This document shows, in pieces, positions 45,387 through 53,890 of a DNA stretch of 64,000 nucleotides (position 1 is the stretch's first letter; every line of letters begins with the position of its first letter). This DNA is from Xylanibacter caecicola. Its GTDB lineage: Bacteria > Bacteroidota > Bacteroidia > Bacteroidales > Bacteroidaceae. Below the pieces are notes generated by a model. The model was given only the letters and a program-made list of their open reading frames with translations. It was not told where the DNA came from and did not search any database. The stretch covers positions 98,706-162,705 of the forward strand of contig NZ_JABKKJ010000006.1 of assembly GCF_013166515.1 (NCBI RefSeq), written 5' to 3'. Made by a program: the position numbers and the translations under genes.

Positions 45387-46625
45387 ATGTTTAAGAAAAT
45401 CTTATCCATATTCGTTGCTTTCATGCTGCTTTCTACGGTGGCTTTCGCCGCCGGAAAAGGCTTCACGCTTGTGATAGACGCCGGTCACGGCGGTCACGAC
45501 GCAGGCGCACGCGGTGCTTTCTCGCTCGAGAAGAACATAAATCTCAAAGTCGCACTTGCTTTCGGCAGGTATGTAGAGCGCTATTGTCCTGACGTGAAAG
45601 TGGTATATACTCGCAAGACCGACGTGTTTGTCCCACTGCATGAGCGGGCAAATATAGCCAACAAGAACAAGGCGGACATCTTTATCTCCATACATACCAA
45701 TTCTCTTCCCAAGGGGCGCATAGCACGAGGCATAGAGACATATACCATGGGTATGCGCCGTGCCGGCGAGAAACTGAGTGCCGCACAGCGTGAGAATGCA
45801 GTCATCATGATAGAGAAAGACTATAAGCAGCACTACGAGGGCTACGACCCCAACTCCCCCGAGAGTGCAATAATGTTCGAATTCATGCACGACAAGAACA
45901 TGGCAGAGAGTGTCGAGCTTGCCAAACTGGTGCAAGGAAACATCTGTGCCACGACGGGCAGGGCTAACAAGGGCGTAAAACAGGATGTCTTTCTTGTGCT
46001 GCGCGAAACATCCATGCCGGCATGTCTTATAGAGCTTGGTTTTATATCAACACCCGATGAGGAGCAGTTCCTGAACAAGGAGAAGAGCATAGACGACCTT
46101 GCACGCGGCATCTATCTTGCCTTTGTGAAATACAGAAATGCCAAAGGCGGCAGCTTTACAGTGCCTTTCGAACCGTCACCGAGAACCGAAACGGAGGTAA
46201 AGGCGGCAGAGACAAAGAACAGAAAGACGGAGAACACCGTAACGGAAACTCCGGGAAATGCCGTTACCGAACCCAATACTGCAGCCGAAAGCAATGGCGG
46301 CAAGGCTGACGAAAGTGCATCAACGGAAGCAAAGAATGATGTACAGGCAAAGGACAAACCTGTTTTCAAAGTGCAGATACTTGCCGCAGACAAAGTGTTG
46401 AAGACCGGAAGTCCGCTGCTTAAAGGATGCAGTGATGTCTGTTACTATAAGGAAGGAAACTATGTCAAGTATACATGCGGAGCTTCGGAAGACTACAATG
46501 AGATATATCGTCTGCGCAAGACACTGCTCGACAAGTTCCCCGAGGCATTTATAATAGCTTTCAAAAACGGTCGGAAAATGAACGTGGCGGAGGCAATAAG
46601 AGAATTTAAGTCAAACAGAAAATAG
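45387..46625 (+). CDS. N-acetylmuramoyl-L-alanine amidase
   Basis: A 412-residue cell-wall hydrolase that cuts the bond between MurNAc and the stem peptide. The signal peptide ends near A-F-A-A (about residue 21). The Amidase_3 domain fills about 25-250 with the zinc-site motifs DAGHGGHDAGARG, SLEKNINL, FISIHTNSLP and the catalytic Glu in CLIELGFIS. A low-complexity Thr/Glu/Ala linker (about 265-320) leads to a SPOR-like domain (FKVQILAADKVLKTGSPLLK, YKYTCG-like strand), which could bind denuded glycan at the septum. The MCE protein starts 6 bases later; the pair is conserved in Bacteroidota. Confidence 0.9.
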   Translation: MFKKILSIFVAFMLLSTVAFAAGKGFTLVIDAGHGGHDAGARGAFSLEKNINLKVALAFGRYVERYCPDVKVVYTRKTDVFVPLHERANIANKNKADIFISIHTNSLPKGRIARGIETYTMGMRRAGEKLSAAQRENAVIMIEKDYKQHYEGYDPNSPESAIMFEFMHDKNMAESVELAKLVQGNICATTGRANKGVKQDVFLVLRETSMPACLIELGFISTPDEEQFLNKEKSIDDLARGIYLAFVKYRNAKGGSFTVPFEPSPRTETEVKAAETKNRKTENTVTETPGNAVTEPNTAAESNGGKADESASTEAKNDVQAKDKPVFKVQILAADKVLKTGSPLLKGCSDVCYYKEGNYVKYTCGASEDYNEIYRLRKTLLDKFPEAFIIAFKNGRKMNVAEAIREFKSNRK

Positions 46626-46631
46626 TTGCTT

Positions 46632-47534
46632 ATGAAGTTTTTTACAAAAGAAGTTAGGATTGCCCTCGTGGCAATCGCCGGACTTGTGGTGCTGTTCTTC
46701 GGCATGAGTTTCCTGAAAGGTCTCAGTCTCATATCAACGGACAGTATTTATTACATATCATTCAGCAATATCAGCGGACTGAGTTCATCGAGTCCCATCT
46801 ATGCCGACGGTTATAAAGTGGGAACCGTAAAGGGCATAAAATACGACTACAACGCCAACAAAGACATAATGGTGGAAGTGGTTCTTGACAAGAACCTCAG
46901 AATTCCCGCAGGCAGCAGTGCCGAGATAGAGAGCGACATGATGGGCAACGTAAAGGTAAACCTGCTGCTTGCAAACAATCCGCGCGAGCGGGTAATGCCG
47001 GGAGGAGTGATAAAGGGCGGTATCAACGACGGCGCTCTCGGACAGATGAAGGACATGATACCTGCCATAGAGAAGATGTTGCCCAAGCTCGACTCCATAA
47101 TGGGAAGTCTCAATATGCTTCTCTCCGACCCTGCCCTGCAGCAGTCTCTGCACAACGTCGAGACCATAACGGGCAACCTTACCACCACAACAAAAGAACT
47201 CAACACGCTGATGTCCGGACTGAACAGAAGTGTTCCGGGCATGATGAAACGTGCCGACAACGTTCTTGACAACACGGAAAAGCTTACCGCCCGTCTGAAT
47301 ACGGTCGATGTAGAGGGCACAATGGCAAAGGTAGACGCCACACTTTCAAATGTAGAGGAGTTCACTTCAAGACTTAACAGCAACGAAGGTTCGCTCGGAT
47401 TGCTCATGCGCGACCCGTCATTGTATAACAATCTGAACGCCACCATGCGCGATGCCGATTCGCTGATGATAGACCTGCGCAACCATCCCAAGCGCTATGT
47501 ACACTTCTCTGTGTTCGGGAAAAAGGATAAATAG
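46632..47534 (+). CDS. MCE/MlaD-family protein
   Basis: A 300-residue lipid-transport protein with one N-terminal membrane anchor (about residues 8-28) and an MCE domain (about 35-115: ISFSNISGLSSSSPIYADGY KV in sequence, then VKVNLLLANNP). A long helical tail (about 150-290) is predicted to form the tunnel seen in this family. MCE proteins move phospholipids between the inner and outer membrane. I start at the ATG at 46,632. It follows the amidase by 6 bases. No permease or ATPase partner is in view. Confidence 0.88.
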   Translation: MKFFTKEVRIALVAIAGLVVLFFGMSFLKGLSLISTDSIYYISFSNISGLSSSSPIYADGYKVGTVKGIKYDYNANKDIMVEVVLDKNLRIPAGSSAEIESDMMGNVKVNLLLANNPRERVMPGGVIKGGINDGALGQMKDMIPAIEKMLPKLDSIMGSLNMLLSDPALQQSLHNVETITGNLTTTTKELNTLMSGLNRSVPGMMKRADNVLDNTEKLTARLNTVDVEGTMAKVDATLSNVEEFTSRLNSNEGSLGLLMRDPSLYNNLNATMRDADSLMIDLRNHPKRYVHFSVFGKKDK

Positions 47535-47557
47535 ATGGATGTGTCAAAAAGTTTTCA

Positions 47558-47658
47558 CCCGTTTGTAGGGACATATTCTTGTATTTGTCCGTTATATATT
47601 CACTGATTTTAAGGCTGTTACAGGCGGACAAATACAAGAATATGTCCCTACAAACGGG
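47558..47658. repeat. Perfect 34-bp inverted repeat of the TAGGGACA family
   Basis: Arms at 47,558-47,591 and 47,625-47,658 are perfect inverses (cccgtttgtagggacatatt ... cttgtatttgtccg). Relatives lie at 49,637-49,669 (single) and 50,671-50,860 (inverted pair). A compositionally different one is at 57,159-57,236. Such elements are common bacterial intergenic repeats; this one may also end the MCE transcript. Confidence 0.85.
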
Positions 47659-47699
47659 TTGTTATTTATTTGGGCATAGCCGTATGCCCCCTCCTTCCC

Positions 47700-48083
47700 T
47701 ACCCCGATATAATATATAGCACCGCTTGCCTATTTATATAAAATCAATCTAAATATCGTTTCTTTTGCTTTTGCAGGCTGTGTATTCCCGTAAACCGTTT
47801 ATTTATATGCCTTTTATGATGTTGGTGCAACAAAGCATGCACACAGTGTCGCTTTTTATGACTTTTTAATTAACGGCTTGTTTTACAAGTGTTTATCTAC
47901 ATTTAACGGCTATTCCTTTTAAGAATGGTGCTGATAACACTTAATTTATACACATAAAGCGTTTTACGTAAAACGGCATAAATACGGCGATATGGCACAG
48001 TTTGCATATTCCGATTATTTTTGCGAAATTTGCAAACGCGGAATAAACAAGCACCGTTTTTTATAAATCAGCTTAGTCTTTAA
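47700..48083. other. Candidate replication-origin or dnaA regulatory region
   Basis: An AT-rich gene-free stretch before dnaA. It has a DnaA-box match TTATACACA at 47,946-47,954, a near-match TTATCTACA at 47,893-47,901, a perfect 16-base palindrome cgttttacgtaaaacg at 47,960-47,975, direct repeats ttaacggct near 47,869 and 47,903, and a -7 box TATTTTTG at 48,016-48,023. This fits an origin or DnaA autoregulation; two boxes are few for an oriC. Confidence 0.4.
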
Positions 48084-49493
48084 ATGAGTAACAATCCTAA
48101 AATGCTCTGGGACAAAAGCCTTTTGTTGATAAAGGAGAATGTCTCGGAACAACAGTTCAACACGTGGTTCAGACCAATAGCGTTCGAATCGTTCAACGAG
48201 TCGACACGTACTTTATTGGTTCAGGTTCCAAGTCCGTTTGTATACGAGTACTTGGAAGAGAACTATGTTGACCTTTTGGGCAAGGTTCTCAGACATACTT
48301 TCGGTGACGGGATACGTCTTACATACCGTGTTGTGACGGACAAGACCCATAATATCACGCAGGTGATAGAAGGTGAGCCGAAGGCTGACATAGAAAAGAC
48401 ACGGCAGAAGACACGCGGCAACCAGTCGCCGACGGTGCTCGACGCCGCAAGACCGCAGCAGATAGACTCGCAACTGAACACGCGCAACACCTTTGCCAAC
48501 TATATAGAAGGTGCCAGCAACAAGCTTCCGCGCTCTGTAGGATTGTCCATTGCTGAACATCCCAACACCACACAGTTCAACCCGATGTTCATCTACGGTC
48601 CGTCAGGATGCGGAAAGACCCACCTTATCAATGCCATCGGCGTAAGGACAAAGGAACTCTATCCGCAGAAACGGGTGCTTTATGTAAGCGCAAGACTGTT
48701 TCAGGTGCAATACACCAATGCGGTTCTCAACAACACCACGAACGATTTCATCAACTTCTATCAGACAATAGACATGCTGATAGTAGATGACATACAGGAG
48801 TGGGTGTCGGCAACGAAGACACAGGACACGTTCTTCCATATATTCAACCACCTTTTTCTTAACGGCAAACGCATCATACTGGCATGCGACCGTCCGCCGG
48901 TTGATCTGAAAGGAATGAACGAACGCCTGCTCACACGCTTCAGTTGCGGACTGATAGCAGAGCTGGAAAAGCCCAACGTACAGTTGTGTGAGGACATCCT
49001 GAACTGTAAGATAAAGCGCGACGGGCTTAGCATTCCGGCAGAGGTAGTGAGATTTATCGCACAGACAGCCAACGGAAGCGTGCGCGATCTGGAAGGAGTA
49101 ATAAACTCACTCATGGCATATTCGATTGTCTATAACAGCAACATAGACATGAAACTGGCGGAGCGCGTGATAAAACGTGCCGTGAAAATAGACGATACAC
49201 CGCTGACCATGGACGACATAATGGACAAGGTGTGCGTGCATTTCAACGTGTCCACCACCTCGGTCACAGGCAGAAGCCGCAAGCACGAATATGTCGTGGC
49301 ACGCCAGGTGTCGATGTATCTTGCACAGAAATACACCAACATGCCGGCGTCGAGAATAGGCAAGCTGGTCGGCGGCAGGGATCATTCCACCGTGATACAC
49401 AGCTGTTCGCAGGTGGAAAAGAGAATTAAAGTTGATGTTTCGTTCAGCGATGAGATAACGAGCATAGAGAATTCGTTCAAACTTAAGAGATAG
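48084..49493 (+). CDS. dnaA: Chromosomal replication initiator protein DnaA
   Basis: A 469-residue AAA+ initiator that binds DnaA boxes and melts oriC. Domain I (about 1-85: MLWDKSLLLIKENVSEQQFN, TWFRPIAFESF) interacts with DnaB. Domain II is a short linker. Domain III has Walker A GPSGCGKTHL (172-181), Walker B MLIVDDIQEW and the arginine box near NERLLTRFSCGL. Domain IV has the DNA-binding signature with HKYV-like KHEYVVARQVSMYLAQKYT and GGRDHSTVIHSC. A candidate DnaA-box region precedes it and a terminator follows. Neighbouring dnaN is absent. Confidence 0.97.
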   Translation: MSNNPKMLWDKSLLLIKENVSEQQFNTWFRPIAFESFNESTRTLLVQVPSPFVYEYLEENYVDLLGKVLRHTFGDGIRLTYRVVTDKTHNITQVIEGEPKADIEKTRQKTRGNQSPTVLDAARPQQIDSQLNTRNTFANYIEGASNKLPRSVGLSIAEHPNTTQFNPMFIYGPSGCGKTHLINAIGVRTKELYPQKRVLYVSARLFQVQYTNAVLNNTTNDFINFYQTIDMLIVDDIQEWVSATKTQDTFFHIFNHLFLNGKRIILACDRPPVDLKGMNERLLTRFSCGLIAELEKPNVQLCEDILNCKIKRDGLSIPAEVVRFIAQTANGSVRDLEGVINSLMAYSIVYNSNIDMKLAERVIKRAVKIDDTPLTMDDIMDKVCVHFNVSTTSVTGRSRKHEYVVARQVSMYLAQKYTNMPASRIGKLVGGRDHSTVIHSCSQVEKRIKVDVSFSDEITSIENSFKLKR

Positions 49494-49507
49494 ATTGAAG
49501 AGCAATA

Positions 49508-49548
49508 AGACAAAGGAAAATGGCAGAAGTCATCCCTTTGTCTTTTTA
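49508..49548 (+). terminator. Terminator of dnaA
   Basis: agacaaagg pairs with cctttgtct, and a T-rich tract follows. Confidence 0.85.
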
Positions 49549-49636
49549 TTTTGCCACACCGTCACCGTTTGTTGTGGTTTCTTTTTATACGTTAGTTCGG
49601 AATAACAGACAATGACTTTAAGCCGGCTTCCCATCG

Positions 49637-49669
49637 GTAGGGACATATCCTTGTATATGTCCGTAAGCC
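49637..49669. repeat. Single TAGGGACA-family element
   Basis: gtagggacatatccttgtat plus atgtccg holds the small palindrome ggacatat/atatgtcc. The following bases (ttacagaagcgtttttgcat) resemble those after the copy at 50,671, so the family unit is longer than the hairpin. The gap 49,549-49,912 holds nothing else. Confidence 0.7.
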
Positions 49670-49912
49670 TTACAGAAGCGTTTTTGCATCAACGCGGAAT
49701 AACGGAAGCACTCTTCGCACACTGATTATGGTACGAAAAGCATGGCGGATATATTGAAATGAGTAATTTATTGCTTTATGTTCTTATCGTACTATTGAGC
49801 GGAGTCTATTTAGTTTTGCGCTTATTGTTAAATTCTATATTGTAGAATATATTTATTGGAAAAGTTCTATAATTCAAAATTAATTTATACTTTTGTATCA
49901 AATAAAAGAGAT

Positions 49913-50212
49913 ATGAGAATTGTATCACATAAGAAATTGAAAGAGTTCTACGAGACGAAAGGTTATGAAGATTCACGTATTGCCCTAGAACGTTGGTATG
50001 ATATAGCGGAAAAAGCTGAATGGAAGAACCTGTCAGACATTAAAGTGGATTTCCTTTCTGTTGATTATGTAGGTAACCAACACTATGTATTCAATATCAG
50101 AGGCAACAATTATCGGCTTGTGGTAGTTGTCAAGTTTACGATAGGTTACATATTTATCCGTTGGGTGGGTACTCATAAAGATTACGATAAGATAGATTGT
50201 TCAACCATTTAA
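49913..50212 (+). CDS. higB: HigB-type toxin (RelE superfamily mRNA interferase)
   Basis: A 99-residue ribosome-dependent mRNA endonuclease of a type II toxin-antitoxin pair. The start at 49,913 (MRIVSHKKLKEFYE) follows a TACTTTTG box at 49,888-49,895; the longer frame reads through it. The HigB pattern is complete: SDIKVDFLSVDYVGNQHYVF, then FNIRGNNYRLVVVVKF and IRWVGTHKDYDKID at the end. The Arg and His/Lys residues of the last motifs are the expected catalytic cluster. higA follows 11 bases later. The order toxin-antitoxin is typical for HigBA. Confidence 0.92.
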   Translation: MRIVSHKKLKEFYETKGYEDSRIALERWYDIAEKAEWKNLSDIKVDFLSVDYVGNQHYVFNIRGNNYRLVVVVKFTIGYIFIRWVGTHKDYDKIDCSTI

Positions 50213-50223
50213 GAGATAGAAGT

Positions 50224-50586
50224 ATGAATAAAGTTACGAAAGAACAGTATGAATTTGCTTTGGCGAGAGTGGAAGAACTGTTGCCATTGGTTGATGACAA
50301 TACGCCTTCTAACGATAAGAATGCGGTGGAACTCACTGTTATGTCCGACATTGTGATAACATACGAAAAAGAACATTATCCGATAGAAAAGCCTACTGTT
50401 GCGGAATTGATAGAAGTATCTCTTGAAGAGAAAGGAATGAGTCAAAAGCAACTTGCCGGTGAGATTGGAATAAGTCCATCGCGTGTGAATGATTATATTT
50501 CCGGTCGTTCAGAGCCTACACTCAAAATTGCGAGATTACTATGTCAGGTGCTGAATATACCTCCAGCCGCAATGTTGGGGTTCTAA
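50224..50586 (+). CDS. higA: HigA-type antitoxin
   Basis: A 120-residue antitoxin. The first half neutralises the toxin (residues about 1-65, TVMSDIVITYEKEHYPIEKP). The second half is an XRE-family helix-turn-helix: MSQKQLAGEIGISPSRVNDY and ISGRSEPTLKIARLLCQ. It would repress the pair's own promoter, whose -7 box lies at 49,888. I use the ATG at 50,224, which gives a start after aagagataga. Confidence 0.92.
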   Translation: MNKVTKEQYEFALARVEELLPLVDDNTPSNDKNAVELTVMSDIVITYEKEHYPIEKPTVAELIEVSLEEKGMSQKQLAGEIGISPSRVNDYISGRSEPTLKIARLLCQVLNIPPAAMLGF

Positions 50587-50670
50587 TTAATGTGAATTCG
50601 ACGAATTCGTATTCCCTTTTATATTACAAACCACCCCGAAGGGTGTGTCAAAATAAGCAATCATCCACGA

Positions 50671-50860
50671 GTAGGGACATATTTTTTCACTTCGTTCAAC
50701 AACACGTCTTGTATATGTCTGTCGGTTTTACAGTGGCGTTCTTTACATCAATACGGGATAAAACAGAGGGAACAACAAGGCATTTGTATTGAAAACTTTA
50801 AATTCAGACATGAACGCCTCTTCGATGCGTGCGGACATTTACAAGAAAAATGTCCCTACA
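50671..50860. repeat. Inverted pair of TAGGGACA-family units
   Basis: gtagggacatat at 50,671 is split from cttgtatatgtctgtcgg by about 25 extra bases. The opposing unit gcggacatttacaagaaaaa then tgtccctaca ends at 50,860. The enclosed sequence resembles that after 49,637. No gene lies in 50,587-51,468. Confidence 0.65.
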
Positions 50861-51009
50861 TTGAATAGGATATATTATGATTTCCTTATTTTGCACCGCA
50901 TCTTCTAATGACAGATTGTAAGGTCTTAGCGTATAAATACCGACAATCTGTAAAACAAAAACCGTCACTCTTTTTTCTCATTCTAGATGTTAAAAACACT
51001 CCGGAGGCG

Positions 51010-51110
51010 CTCTTTGCACCATGACAATGGTGCAATTAAGGTGCAAAGTATGCCATTTTAGGGTGTAAAACAGCGCATTTTAGGGTGCGAAATGCGGCAT
51101 TTTGCACCCT
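51010..51110. repeat. Hairpins of the TTTTAGAG/GCATTTT repeat family, copy 4
   Basis: ttttagggtgc (51,072) pairs with gcaccctaaaa (ending 51,108). A smaller ttgcaccat/atggtgcaa hairpin and repeated cattttagggtg phrases lie before it. The rest of the gap to 51,402 has similar phrases only. Confidence 0.65.
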
Positions 51111-51402
51111 AAAAGATATGCCTTACGACCCCAAAGTGGCATACTTACGCATTGGAAACGCCACATTTTGTTGCACATTTGTTCCACACCCTACATATCA
51201 AACTGACACACAGCATATTACGGTTGCACACAAATACACGGCATATTTACGGCAAAACGATTTTTATTTTGCAAGTACCGCCAAAATAAGGGGATATAAA
51301 AAGACAGAAAGAAAGCATAACGGCGTTTTCGGTGACACTGTGCTTTAGGGCATACATATCCGCATGCAGGGGCGGAAATGCCGCCGCCAATAAAAAAATG
51401 TC

Positions 51403-51433
51403 TTGCCGTTGTGTCACAAAAACATTATCTTTG
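51403..51433 (+). promoter_or_regulatory. Promoter of the GIN-domain lipoprotein gene
   Basis: TTG at 51,403-51,405, a 20-base spacer and TATCTTTG at 51,426-51,433, 35 bases before the ATG. It could also serve the sigma-factor genes downstream. Confidence 0.65.
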
Positions 51434-51468
51434 CGTATAGAAAGATGAAGACATAAACACTCATTGAT

Positions 51469-52452
51469 ATGGAAAAAAGATGCTTTATACTGTCGGCGGC
51501 TATGCTCATGCTGCTTGTCGCGCCGTCGTGTTCCGGCACAAATAAAGTCGGAACAGGTAATAAAAGAACCGTTACATATATATACGGTGGAAAGCCTCAA
51601 ACGACAATAACGTTTGTGAACAAGCATGACGAGGAGCAAGGTACAAGACTTATCCCGGTGAAAGAGTTCAATGCGATATACAACACCGGCTCCGCCCGTA
51701 TCACATTGCGGCAGGGAAGCACATGCCGGGTGGAGATACGCGGAAACGCTTATGCACGGAGAGAGGCGGAAGTGAGTGTTGACAACGGTGTGCTGATGTT
51801 GAAAAAACATCCTCGGATATGCGACAGCAACTCGGAATATGTCATATATGCACCAAAGATAACAAGCATAAAGAACAGGGGGATGCTGAAAATAAACACA
51901 GGAGATATAAAGACCGACAACCTGACGATAGAAAACTCGGGATATATAAACGCCGTGTTCGGACAGCTTAAGTGCAGCGGAACATTCGCCGTAAACAACA
52001 CCGGGCAAAGCGAAAACATGATGTTTGCAGACATAGATGCCGCAAGTGTAAGGCTGGACAACACCGGTATACTGGAGACTTCGGCGGACAAAATGAGGTG
52101 CGGCAGGCTTGTCGTGACCAACAAAGGGCAGCAGAAAATGAGCGGAAAAATAAACTCTTCGGGCATGGAAGTGTCAAATATAGGAGTATTGGACTGCAAT
52201 GCCACCGTGGAAGGCGTATCTTTCAAACTGTCAAACAGCGGACAGGCAGACATCACGACCACGTTCAATGGAGAAGAGATGAACGTGAAGAACACGGGAA
52301 TAGGACGTATAAGTCTGAGCGTAGACTGCGAAAAACTGACCGCAGGCAACAACGGACAGTGCAACCTGAGCATATCCGGCACCGCCGACAAGACAGTTGT
52401 GACGGGAAACGGCATATACGAGATAGACACCCGTAAGCTGAACAACTTCTGA
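51469..52452 (+). CDS. Head-GIN (DUF2807) domain lipoprotein
   Basis: A 327-residue exported protein; its signal peptide ends in a lipobox-like APSC (Cys at about 22). From residue about 65 it is a right-handed beta-helix of the DUF2807/GIN type: the start VKEFNAIYNTGSARITLRQG is the family opening, followed by many short repeats of the form L.I.N.G.I (NLTIENSGYINAVF, LDNTGILETSA, LVVTNKGQQKM). Such domains are frequent in Bacteroidota and may bind envelope components; no enzyme motif is present. It lies 25 bases before the sigma factor gene and may form one operon with it. Confidence 0.85.
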   Translation: MEKRCFILSAAMLMLLVAPSCSGTNKVGTGNKRTVTYIYGGKPQTTITFVNKHDEEQGTRLIPVKEFNAIYNTGSARITLRQGSTCRVEIRGNAYARREAEVSVDNGVLMLKKHPRICDSNSEYVIYAPKITSIKNRGMLKINTGDIKTDNLTIENSGYINAVFGQLKCSGTFAVNNTGQSENMMFADIDAASVRLDNTGILETSADKMRCGRLVVTNKGQQKMSGKINSSGMEVSNIGVLDCNATVEGVSFKLSNSGQADITTTFNGEEMNVKNTGIGRISLSVDCEKLTAGNNGQCNLSISGTADKTVVTGNGIYEIDTRKLNNF

Positions 52453-52477
52453 CAGTCTGCCTGAAACGTGATGATAT

Positions 52478-52957
52478 ATGACAGCGGACGAGTTTAAGGC
52501 AGAAGCCGCGAAGATAAGAAACACGGCAATGGCGTCCGCCATGCGGTATGTAGGCAACACCGACGTGGCGGAAGACATAGTACAGGATACCATGCTCAAG
52601 ATGTGGAGCATGTGCCCTGCACTGAAGAAGCCTGCCGGTCCGCTGGCAACGGTGCTCATACGCAATGCCTGTATAGACCACCTGCGCAGGCACAGACAGC
52701 ACTGCAGCATAGAGAACATGTGCATTGAAGAACCTGTACAAGGCGATGCCGACACCGTGCGCATGGCACGTATGATGGAGATAGTGGACCGTCTGCCCGA
52801 CACACAGCAGGTTATCCTGAGGCTGAGGCACATGCAGGGCATGGAAATGAGGGAGATTGCAGACATCACAGGTATGAGCGAAGTGAACATAAGGAAGGTG
52901 CTGAGCCGTGCAAGGCAGGCGGTAAGAGATAAATTCATGAAAGGAGACAAAGTATGA
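52478..52957 (+). CDS. ECF-type RNA polymerase sigma factor
   Basis: A 159-residue sigma-70-family factor with only regions 2 and 4. Region 2 contains MRYVGNTDVAEDIVQDTMLK and MWSMCPALKKPAG; region 4 contains LPDTQQVILRLRHMQGMEMR then EIADITGMSEVNIRKVLSRA as the helix-turn-helix. The last four bases overlap the next gene (ATGA). The gene behind it has one membrane helix, the usual layout of a sigma and anti-sigma pair. The target promoters are unknown; the cassette genes and the TonB-dependent receptor downstream are candidates. Confidence 0.9.
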   Translation: MTADEFKAEAAKIRNTAMASAMRYVGNTDVAEDIVQDTMLKMWSMCPALKKPAGPLATVLIRNACIDHLRRHRQHCSIENMCIEEPVQGDADTVRMARMMEIVDRLPDTQQVILRLRHMQGMEMREIADITGMSEVNIRKVLSRARQAVRDKFMKGDKV

Positions 52958-53481
52958 AGAGTGATATGAACGACATGATGATAAGGACTTTGATAGAGAA
53001 ATTCTTTGACGGGGCAACCTCCATAGCAGAGGAACAGGCGCTTTACGAGTATTTCGGGTCGGACAATGTGTCGGCGGAGTTCGTGCAATATCGCGAACTG
53101 TTCTGCTCTTTCCGTTCGACGGGCATTCCCGACACCGACACATCCGTAAGGAAAAAGCCGCTCATGGCAAGAACCGGGCGCGCCGTTGTCGGCGTCATGG
53201 CAGCCGCCGTTGCCGCCTTCGGCTTTTTCCTGATAAAAGACATAAGCCATGAAAGGCATCTCACAAGGATATACGGCGGCAGCTATATCATAGTGAACGG
53301 CGAGCGCATAGACGACCTTAGCGAGATAAAGGGCGACATAGAAAAGACCCTTTGTACAGCCTCGGCAATAGAAAGACGGGCGGACATGGATGCCACGATA
53401 AGGAAAGCTGAGGCGAATGTGCTCGGCAACATTCCCGATAACAATGAACGTGAGCGCATATACCGATTGTTGAATGAGTAA
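52954..53481 (+). CDS. Putative membrane anti-sigma factor
   Basis: A 175-residue protein overlapping the sigma gene by four bases. Residues 1-50 are cytoplasmic with helices like an anti-sigma domain (IRTLIEKFFDGATSIAEEQA, LYEYFGSDNVSAEFVQYREL). A membrane helix at about 72-92 (AVVGVMAAAVAAFGFFLI) is followed by a periplasmic part (about 95-175) that could sense a signal. There is no zinc-binding HxxxCxxC motif. The role is inferred from position and topology; the family is not one I can name. Confidence 0.65.
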   Translation: MKSDMNDMMIRTLIEKFFDGATSIAEEQALYEYFGSDNVSAEFVQYRELFCSFRSTGIPDTDTSVRKKPLMARTGRAVVGVMAAAVAAFGFFLIKDISHERHLTRIYGGSYIIVNGERIDDLSEIKGDIEKTLCTASAIERRADMDATIRKAEANVLGNIPDNNERERIYRLLNE

Positions 53482-53494
53482 AATTATTACCGGC

Positions 53495-53869
53495 ATGAAG
53501 AACAGATTATTTGTTTTTATATCATTGCTTTTATGCAACAGCGCCGCCATGACGGCACAAAACAAAATCGACGCACTGGTCGAGACGTGTTCAAGCACAG
53601 GCAACACCAGCTTTACGTCGGTTGTAGAAAGAGACCCTGCAACGCGCAAGGTGAAGAAAGTGGTGAAGATGCTGAGCATCACAAACAATGACGTACCCAA
53701 GTTCAGGTCGGCTTTTGAGAGCGAAAGCGGCACCGGGCAGTATATAGTGAACAGCAACAACGACTCTAACTCGTACATGCTTATCACCGGCAACAGGCAC
53801 AAAACCCGCATATACATGCTTGAATACAGGAGAAACAGGGACGGCAGCGTTACCATAATAATAAAATAG
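53495..53869 (+). CDS. Exported protein of the sigma cassette (DUF5024-like)
   Basis: A 124-residue exported protein with signal peptide MKNRLFVFISLLLCNSAAMT and a small beta-rich domain containing TSFTSVVERDPATRKVKKVV and RIYMLEYRRNRDGSVTIIIK. Met at 53,474 is an alternative start that overlaps the previous gene by eight bases. The name DUF5024-like is from memory of small Bacteroidota cassette proteins and is not certain. Position between anti-sigma and an HTH lipoprotein suggests it belongs to the same regulon. Confidence 0.6.
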   Translation: MKNRLFVFISLLLCNSAAMTAQNKIDALVETCSSTGNTSFTSVVERDPATRKVKKVVKMLSITNNDVPKFRSAFESESGTGQYIVNSNNDSNSYMLITGNRHKTRIYMLEYRRNRDGSVTIIIK

Positions 53870-53890
53870 ACGGGCAACAGCCAAGGAACA

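Noticed and set aside
50541..50792. An 83-codon frame running on from higA
   Set aside because: It overlaps the end of higA in another frame and continues into the TAGGGACA repeat.
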